This document shows positions 14,565 to 19,653 of a DNA stretch of 19,653 bases, piece after piece. Location of the stretch: the NCBI GenBank assembly GCA_964594775.1, contig CAZQNO010000055.1, positions 1-19,653 on the forward strand, read 5' to 3'. This DNA comes from CAYFVU01 sp964594775 (GTDB lineage: Bacteria > Spirochaetota > Spirochaetia > DSM-16054 > Sediminispirochaetaceae). The notes beneath the pieces were generated by a model, which saw only the letters and a program-made list of their open reading frames with translations, had not been told where the DNA came from and did not search any database. The position numbers were made by a program, and so were the translations under genes. The number at the start of each line of letters is the position of its first letter. Positions within the stretch are counted from its first letter, which is position 1.

Positions 14565-16396
14565 AGTCTTCTCCCGATGGAAAGGTAGAGTCGGGCCATG
14601 AAACCCGCCTGCTGCGGATCGGAAAAATCGTAGTCCATGGTGGCGCCGATCAACTGAACCTGAAAATTGAGTTTGATATAGCGCATAGGATCGTCTGTTT
14701 CGTCGTAGCCGTAGAAGCTTATCCCGAAATCCATGAGGAGGTCGCTGCGCAGAAAAGGCCCGAAGTTCCGTATCTCGGAACTGAATTCGCTGCAGTAAGC
14801 GATTTGGGGGAGGATTCCGAAAGTAACGTCAAAGGCCCTCGACGGGAACAGGACTACGGGCCCAAGGGTCAGAGGCAGCTCGAAGGTCCCTCTCTCTTCG
14901 GAAACAAGAAAAAGAAAACCTGTCATTCCGTACAATCCTATTCGGGGCTTGAGCAGATAGGTGAAAGAAGCCATTGGGCCCAGGGTCATGCCGTCCCGGT
15001 AGTAATCGTCGTCGCCGCTGATATTGAGATCTCGGTCGAGATCGCTTCCTCCGAAACCGATTCCGATATCTCCCATGAATCTTCGGGAATCCCGTGCCGC
15101 CATTATCTTTTGCTGTGCTACAGAACGCTGAAAACGCAGTGTCTCTTCGCTTTTCGATTCCTCCAGCCGAATCACCTTTTGGCCGATTTCCGGAAGCACT
15201 CTGTCCAGCTCCTCGGCGAAGGAGAGGGCCATCTCGTCTATCGAGTCGAAGATATCCAGCCCCGCCGGACCGGTGTAGAGAGTACTCGTCTGCACCAGAT
15301 TCCGACTGACGTCGTAGACGATTCCGCGGGTCAGCACCTCTTCATCGCCTGCACTATAGCCTCCGTCGATTATCAGATCGGCGCCGGCCTCTTCAGCCTC
15401 TTGCACATAACGAAAGTGCCGTTCGTCTCTCGGTAGGGCTTCGGCTTCCTCCACGAGCTTTGGTGAAGGGTGGACCGTGACGATTTTTCCGCTTTCACTA
15501 ACGGTAAACGCTAGAGAGTCGGAAAAGACGCTCGACAGATAGTCGTAGGCCGGATCTCCTTCATTCCTGAAGGGAACGACAAGAGCGAGTTTTACTCCCT
15601 TCTTTCTGCCGGAAGCTTTTGTGGCGAGGAAGCGGAAACTCTCGTTTCCCGAGATGTTGAGCTTCTTTCGGTCCATCGTTTCGTCCGGATAGATTAGCTC
15701 TAACTGATGTTCTCCCGAAGACAGCTCCGCCGAGAGAGGGGTGGTGCCGTAGGATTCGTCGTCGAGAATGAGCTCAGTTCCCTGGGGCTCCGTATCGAAT
15801 TGTACCATAAAGGTCTTGGGGGTAAAGATGGGCTCCGGTGAAAAGGGGCCGAAGCCGACGTAGCTGCTGCCGCTCCAGAGAAAGAAGGGAAGTTCCCGGA
15901 TAAGCTCTGCAGCGGCCTTTCTCCGGTCTTCCGGCCGCATCTTTTCCAGGGATATTCGATCATCCGGGCCGATTATTATTTTTGATTCGTAGAGGAGAAC
16001 GGTGCTGAGACCGACGAGAAAGTCGATCTCGAAGCCGGCGGCTTCCGATTTTTCCAGCATCGCCTCGGTGTCGACGAGCGCTTCATCGGTGCGTATCGAT
16101 CTGAGCTTGTAGCGGCCGGCCTTGATTTTGAAGGGGACGATATCGCCGTCTCCCCCGGTGAAACGTTTCTTCAATTTTTTCCCGTTTTCCTTCTCGAAAA
16201 CGATGGTCCCGACCCTCTCCCGGGTCTCATCAATATCGCGGTATTCGAGATAGAAGACAATGAGAGAGTCTTGCAGCTTTCTCGGAAGGGGGACTCTGTT
16301 GTCCGTCGGCAGGGACATAAGAAAACCGGGAAAAAGAAAAAAGAGTAGGTGAGCGGCGATAAAGGCGCGCCGCACGGGGAGACTCAGCCGGTGCAC
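14561..16396 (-). CDS. PEGA plus TolB/FlgO-like domain outer-membrane barrel protein
   Basis: A 611-residue exported protein in what looks like a four-part build. After a signal peptide (1-29) comes a beta-rich N-terminal region (40-190), then a PEGA domain (about 197-255; MVQFDTEPQGTELILDD, with GTTPL and GEHQLEL). Next is an alpha/beta region (about 267-405; LALVVPFRNEG, ADLIIDGGY, IVYDVSRNLV) resembling the TolB-N/FlgO/CsgG-type periplasmic fold. A C-terminal barrel (about 440-611) follows. PEGA domains are surface or peptidoglycan-associated modules. The GTG at 16396 is supported by AGAGG seven bases upstream. It begins 21 bases past the stop of the lipoprotein gene and overlaps the next gene by four bases. 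Function is unknown; a role in envelope assembly or surface display is inferred. Confidence 0.78.
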   Translation of the reverse strand: MHRLSLPVRRAFIAAHLLFFLFPGFLMSLPTDNRVPLPRKLQDSLIVFYLEYRDIDETRERVGTIVFEKENGKKLKKRFTGGDGDIVPFKIKAGRYKLRSIRTDEALVDTEAMLEKSEAAGFEIDFLVGLSTVLLYESKIIIGPDDRISLEKMRPEDRRKAAAELIRELPFFLWSGSSYVGFGPFSPEPIFTPKTFMVQFDTEPQGTELILDDESYGTTPLSAELSSGEHQLELIYPDETMDRKKLNISGNESFRFLATKASGRKKGVKLALVVPFRNEGDPAYDYLSSVFSDSLAFTVSESGKIVTVHPSPKLVEEAEALPRDERHFRYVQEAEEAGADLIIDGGYSAGDEEVLTRGIVYDVSRNLVQTSTLYTGPAGLDIFDSIDEMALSFAEELDRVLPEIGQKVIRLEESKSEETLRFQRSVAQQKIMAARDSRRFMGDIGIGFGGSDLDRDLNISGDDDYYRDGMTLGPMASFTYLLKPRIGLYGMTGFLFLVSEERGTFELPLTLGPVVLFPSRAFDVTFGILPQIAYCSEFSSEIRNFGPFLRSDLLMDFGISFYGYDETDDPMRYIKLNFQVQLIGATMDYDFSDPQQAGFMARLYLSIGRRL

Positions 16397-16417
16397 TGTA
16401 CAGCCTCTTTTTATTTG

Positions 16418-19400
16418 CTACGGGCTCATAATAAGTATGGTCCCGTCCCGCGTACCGGCGATAATGCTTATTCCGTTTTCCACCGGCCGCGTGGTGATTA
16501 TCATATCATGTTTTACTCCGCCTGTCTCCCTTCCCGTGGCCGCATCGGCCTCGGTGAGGCCGCCTTTTTCGGAACCGAAATAGATGCTGCCGTCTTTGTA
16601 CAGGGGAGGGCCTGCTGCATCGACAATAGGGGAAAAGAGCTCCCTTCCGTCCTCCATGGAAAACCCGTAGATTCCTTTGTTGCTGAACAGGAAGGCCGCC
16701 CGGGAAGAGCATTCCGGGTCGGAGAAGACCGATACCGAGTCTCCGGGAATCTGTTTTTCCCAGCGTACCTTGCCGCTTGAAAGATCGGCGCAGACGACCG
16801 TACCCTTTCTTCCGGAGAAAACCGCCAGATCGCCGATGATGCGGGCTTGCTGCGCTACCGGTTGTACTCCCCCGCTGGGAATCTCCTTCTCCACCGCGGC
16901 GTTGTCGGGATTGAGGATTAGGATGCTCCCCTGCTGGTTGACCGTGACTATTTTTCCCTTCCACGTCGCCGGAGTCATTCGTGAGCCGCCGGGTACGGGA
17001 ATCTCCTTGAGCAGAGAGTGATCCGAAGGATCGACTATACGTATGGAGCCGGTGGCGGGTATGAGGAGTTTTCCATCCAACTCTGCTACTCTCCTGCCGA
17101 ATATATGCCCCTCGGCGCCGCTGAATTCGTTTCGGTGGAGGACCGAACCGCTGCGCGCGTGTAACTTGACCAATTCTTTTCCGCCGGTGAAGTAGACTGC
17201 TCCGTCGACGATTACCGGATAGGAATTCTGGTTCTTTACATTTTCCGTGGAAGCTTCCCAAACCAGTTTGCCGTCTCTGTCCACGGCAAATATCCGACCT
17301 GCAGAATCGGCGGTAAAGGTAAGATTACCCAGAGCTACGGCGCTCCCGATGATTTCGGTATTCGTCACCTCGGTGACGAATTGAAGGGGAAGGGGCTCGA
17401 GTTTTAGGGTAAAGCTCTTCTCACCGCCGCTTCCGGTGGTATAGGAAACGGTTTGGGCTTGGTAACCCGCCCTGCGGGCGCTTATACTGAGTGCTCTTCC
17501 GGTGGGGATCGTCCTGGAGACCGAGCCGCTGCCGGCGCTCCTGCCGTTGATAATGATCTGGGCGTCTGCCGGCAAGGTGCGAATACTGACGCGTTGCTGC
17601 AATCGTTCGAGACTGACCTGGAAGCTCTGCAATTCGTCGGTGACGGTAAAGTCTAAGGTTTGTGGAATGTAGCCCTCCCGCCGCAGCTCGAAGGAGAGCT
17701 CGGTTCCCGCTTCGTAGTGGTCGGTAAAGCTGCCTCTGCCAACCTCCAGTCCGTCGAGCAGTATCCGAGCGTCCCGTGGAACGACACCGATCTGCACGCC
17801 CTGAAGGAGCTGCTCAAGGGAAATTTCTCTGATTATCGTTTCACCTTCCCGCACATCGAGGGAAAAGTCCTGGTTTTTCCATCCATCTTTGCGTATCTCG
17901 AAGTCGAGACTCTCCCCGACGGGGAAATCGTCTTCGAAACTGCCGATTCCCGCCTGTCTGCCGTTTACGAAGATCCGGCTGTCTGCGGGTGTCGTGCGAA
18001 TTTCGACCCGTTCGGTCTTTCTCTCGAGGTCGACCGTATAGGTCTTGCCGCTGCCGAGGCTTACCTTTACGTCTATCTTATTTTCCTTATAGCCCTCCTT
18101 GCGAACGGTGAAGCTGAGCGACTTGCCGAGGAGATAGCTTTCACTAAAGCTGCCCGTTCCCGCCGGCTCGCCGTTGACGAGGATTTCCGCATCCTCGGGA
18201 AGGGTGCGGATTTCGAAGTCCTCGGTCAGCGGTTCGGCCTTCTCTTTTTTTGCAAGCTTGATCCGGTAGAGTTTTGCCGTCTCTTTGCTCACCTGTATAT
18301 CGAAGCGGTGAGTCTCGAAGTCTTCACGCCGGATCTCGAAGGCCAGTTCCTCTCCGGAATTATAGACGCCGGAGAAGGAGCCGCGGCCCCGTTCTTTGCC
18401 GTTCACCCGTATCAGGGCATTCTTTGGTTCGACTTCGACGGCGACCTTGTGGAGATCGAGGACTAGCTTGCGCGGTGCCTCCGACACTGCTTGGGGCTCT
18501 TCGCCCTCCTTCGTTTCTTTTTCCGCCGCGGTTTCGACGGGACTGAGGTCGAGGAGCTTCATCTCGTCTATCTCTTTGAGCTCCTCATTCTTCTCACGAG
18601 ACATCTCCTTGGGCGCTACCTGTTTCTCTACGATGTTCTCCTTGGTCTCGGCGGCGATTCTGCCGGCTTCCTCGATCTCTTCCTTTGTAGGGGCCGTTTC
18701 CTGATCAGTGGTCATCTTATCCACGACCTCCGCAACGGCGATGCTTGCCTGGTCGGTTTCCTTGGCCGTCTCTTCATCTACGTCGAACTCTTGGTTGCTC
18801 GTTACGACGGCCGCTGTCTCGAAGAGGGCATCCACCGCTTCTTCGAGGTCATCATTCTTTCCCGCAATCTTTTCCTTCAAGTCTTCCGTGTCCACGCTGC
18901 CGGGCTGCACGGCAACGGCCCCGGTTTTGACCGATACCTTGGTGGTGTTATCCCTTCCCGCTTCGACTCCAAATTGTGTGCCCCGGACTCCGCAGACGGC
19001 GGAGGGGGTTTGCACCTTGAACTTCTCGCCGCCGGCCAGCTTTTCCACTCGGTTGAGCACGGAGCCTCCTTCCATCTTTACCTTAACACTGCGCTCTCCC
19101 TCCTTGAGATAGACCTGGGAGAGGGAAATGGTGGTGGCCTCCTTTACCTTTACCACGGCGCTTTCACCAAATTGGATTTCGCAGTAGGAGGCGTCGTCTA
19201 CCCGGAGAGAATCGTCCTGGGTGAGGGTTTGTCCTATCTCGACGGGAAGCCATTCATCCGAGCTTGACGGTTTGTAGTCGACGATCCCGGAAGAGAAGAT
19301 AACGAAGGCCTCGTGGTAGCTCGGCGCCTCGACGGCGCTGAGTTCCTCGGTTTCCGTCACCGTTTCTCCGGGGATTTCAGGCTCGATATACTCCTCTTCC

Positions 19401-19513
19401 GCAGGGGCGGAGGCTTCCTCCTCAATCTCTGTCTCTTTTGCGCATGATCCTACAAGGAGCACCATCCCCGCCGAAACGCACAGGATTAGAATTGAGATGA
19501 GTATTCTTTTCAT
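16418..19513 (-). CDS. FecR-PEGA(x5)-PQQ-propeller lipoprotein
   Basis: A 1031-residue lipoprotein expected to sit in the envelope facing the periplasm or surface. The signal peptide ends in the lipobox LVGSC (C24), relaxed as in spirochaetes. A FecR domain (about 70-195) follows, with SSDEWLPVEIGQTL, LRVDDASYCEIQFG and QTPSAVCGVRGTQF. Then come an acidic, helical linker (205-350), five PEGA-like repeats (355-706) and a C-terminal PQQ-like beta-propeller (about 710-1031; repeats such as GRIFAVDRDGKLVWEA and GTVVCADLSSGKVRWE). I start at 19513, where MKRI opens the signal peptide and AGGGGGGAAAGG precedes it; an in-frame upstream ATG at 19564 would bury it. FecR outside siderophore loci is often a plain envelope module, and no sigma factor is adjacent, so iron sensing is not implied. 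It heads a three-gene operon. Confidence 0.88.
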   Translation of the reverse strand: MKRILISILILCVSAGMVLLVGSCAKETEIEEEASAPAEEEYIEPEIPGETVTETEELSAVEAPSYHEAFVIFSSGIVDYKPSSSDEWLPVEIGQTLTQDDSLRVDDASYCEIQFGESAVVKVKEATTISLSQVYLKEGERSVKVKMEGGSVLNRVEKLAGGEKFKVQTPSAVCGVRGTQFGVEAGRDNTTKVSVKTGAVAVQPGSVDTEDLKEKIAGKNDDLEEAVDALFETAAVVTSNQEFDVDEETAKETDQASIAVAEVVDKMTTDQETAPTKEEIEEAGRIAAETKENIVEKQVAPKEMSREKNEELKEIDEMKLLDLSPVETAAEKETKEGEEPQAVSEAPRKLVLDLHKVAVEVEPKNALIRVNGKERGRGSFSGVYNSGEELAFEIRREDFETHRFDIQVSKETAKLYRIKLAKKEKAEPLTEDFEIRTLPEDAEILVNGEPAGTGSFSESYLLGKSLSFTVRKEGYKENKIDVKVSLGSGKTYTVDLERKTERVEIRTTPADSRIFVNGRQAGIGSFEDDFPVGESLDFEIRKDGWKNQDFSLDVREGETIIREISLEQLLQGVQIGVVPRDARILLDGLEVGRGSFTDHYEAGTELSFELRREGYIPQTLDFTVTDELQSFQVSLERLQQRVSIRTLPADAQIIINGRSAGSGSVSRTIPTGRALSISARRAGYQAQTVSYTTGSGGEKSFTLKLEPLPLQFVTEVTNTEIIGSAVALGNLTFTADSAGRIFAVDRDGKLVWEASTENVKNQNSYPVIVDGAVYFTGGKELVKLHARSGSVLHRNEFSGAEGHIFGRRVAELDGKLLIPATGSIRIVDPSDHSLLKEIPVPGGSRMTPATWKGKIVTVNQQGSILILNPDNAAVEKEIPSGGVQPVAQQARIIGDLAVFSGRKGTVVCADLSSGKVRWEKQIPGDSVSVFSDPECSSRAAFLFSNKGIYGFSMEDGRELFSPIVDAAGPPLYKDGSIYFGSEKGGLTEADAATGRETGGVKHDMIITTRPVENGISIIAGTRDGTILIMSP
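17396..18451 (-). repeat. Five tandem PEGA-like repeats within the lipoprotein
   Basis: Residues 355-421, 431-497, 501-568, 572-636 and 640-706 are repeats of about 67 residues. Each has an opening beta strand, then a P-x-(D/N)-A/S-x-I-x-(V/L/I)-(N/D)-G turn, then a G-x-G-S-(F/V) step, and a G-x-x-L-x-F/I-x-x-R-(R/K)-x-(G/D)-(Y/W/F) hairpin. Classical PEGA domains have G-x-T/S-P where these have G-x-G-S. Repeats 2-4 are the most alike. Repeat 5 is the most diverged in its second half. Confidence 0.85.
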
Positions 19514-19538
19514 GCCTTTCCCCCCTGGGTATCTCTTT

Positions 19539-19574
19539 ATTGTATAGTATACCGCGAAAACCAAAAGATTTCGA
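19539..19574 (-). promoter_or_regulatory. Possible promoter of the lipoprotein operon
   Basis: On the minus strand TATACT (19551-19546), overlapping TATACA (19546-19541), would give a start near 19539 and a leader of about 26 bases. The best hexamer at -35 spacing is poor (TCGAAA, 19574-19569). A TTGACT at 19596-19591 is too far upstream to pair with this -10. Either an activator or another sigma factor is needed, or the real promoter lies further upstream. Confidence 0.35.
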
Positions 19575-19653
19575 GAAAAATGATCAAAAGAGTCAAATCC
19601 TTATTTAGTGGCTTAAATCATGTGCACACCTCCTTCTCACTCGCCGATGGCAT

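Noticed and set aside
13461..14588. Long plus-strand open frame opposite the small barrel-protein gene
   Set aside because: The minus-strand frame has a signal peptide, beta pattern and ATGA coupling to the gene before it. The plus-strand frame has none of these.
17660..19267. Two long plus-strand open frames opposite the FecR/PEGA lipoprotein
   Set aside because: They lie opposite recognisable FecR and PEGA domains and have no ribosome sites or domains of their own.
16418..19513. FecR-type iron-uptake sensor (ECF sigma/FecR/TonB receptor system)
   Set aside because: No sigma factor or TonB-dependent receptor is adjacent, and the protein is a lipoprotein with PEGA and propeller domains rather than a membrane anti-sigma factor.
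19591..19653. Minus-strand AAGGAGGTG followed by ATG-ATT-TAA, and a possible C-terminal tail of an upstream gene (last codons ...GAG GTG TGC ACA TGA)
   Set aside because: Only a few codons are visible at the window edge. A two-codon open frame or a partial gene cannot be supported without the flanking sequence.

Overview
The window looks like chromosomal DNA from a diderm bacterium, most likely a spirochaete (Spirochaetales). The pointers are a periplasmic binding protein whose mature end begins GGAQE, a FecR/PEGA-repeat lipoprotein with a relaxed lipobox, PEGA-containing outer-membrane proteins, and several predicted beta-barrel proteins. This placement is inference, since there is no rRNA or other marker gene. 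GC content looks to be in the mid-50s. Genes are closely packed, and no mobile element, CRISPR array, rRNA or tRNA was recognised.

Left part (1-6972): an importer of the branched-chain amino acid/amide (HAAT, Liv) type. The binding-protein gene (302-1540, minus) has its own promoter and terminator. It diverges from livH-livM-livG-livF (1834-5202, plus), which run on without a gap into an MFS transporter (5205-6389) and a small protein resembling the TudS/DUF523 2-thiouracil desulfidases (6391-6972). The plus-strand promoter matches both sigma-70 hexamers exactly and is followed at once by a terminator-like hairpin.

Middle part (7098-12116, plus): a second operon with its own strong promoter. 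It encodes an ATZ/TRZ-type amidohydrolase, a dihydropyrimidinase/hydantoinase, a PyrK-type flavin/[2Fe-2S] electron-transfer subunit, a class 1B dihydroorotate-dehydrogenase-like PyrD, and an 80-residue protein of unknown function. Together with the importer and the desulfidase-like gene this reads as a candidate locus for uptake and reductive ring opening of a pyrimidine or related cyclic ureide, possibly a thiolated one. In this model PyrDK would act as the ring reductase. The substrate is inferred, and no beta-ureidopropionase or other pyrimidine biosynthesis gene lies in the window.

Right part (12182-19653): cell-envelope genes. A POTRA-less Omp85-type barrel (plus) converges on a minus-strand operon of three genes. 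That operon encodes a 1031-residue lipoprotein (FecR domain, acidic linker, five PEGA repeats, PQQ-like beta-propeller), then a PEGA plus TolB/FlgO-like plus barrel protein, then a smaller periplasmic-domain-plus-barrel protein. They look like an outer-membrane assembly of unknown function.
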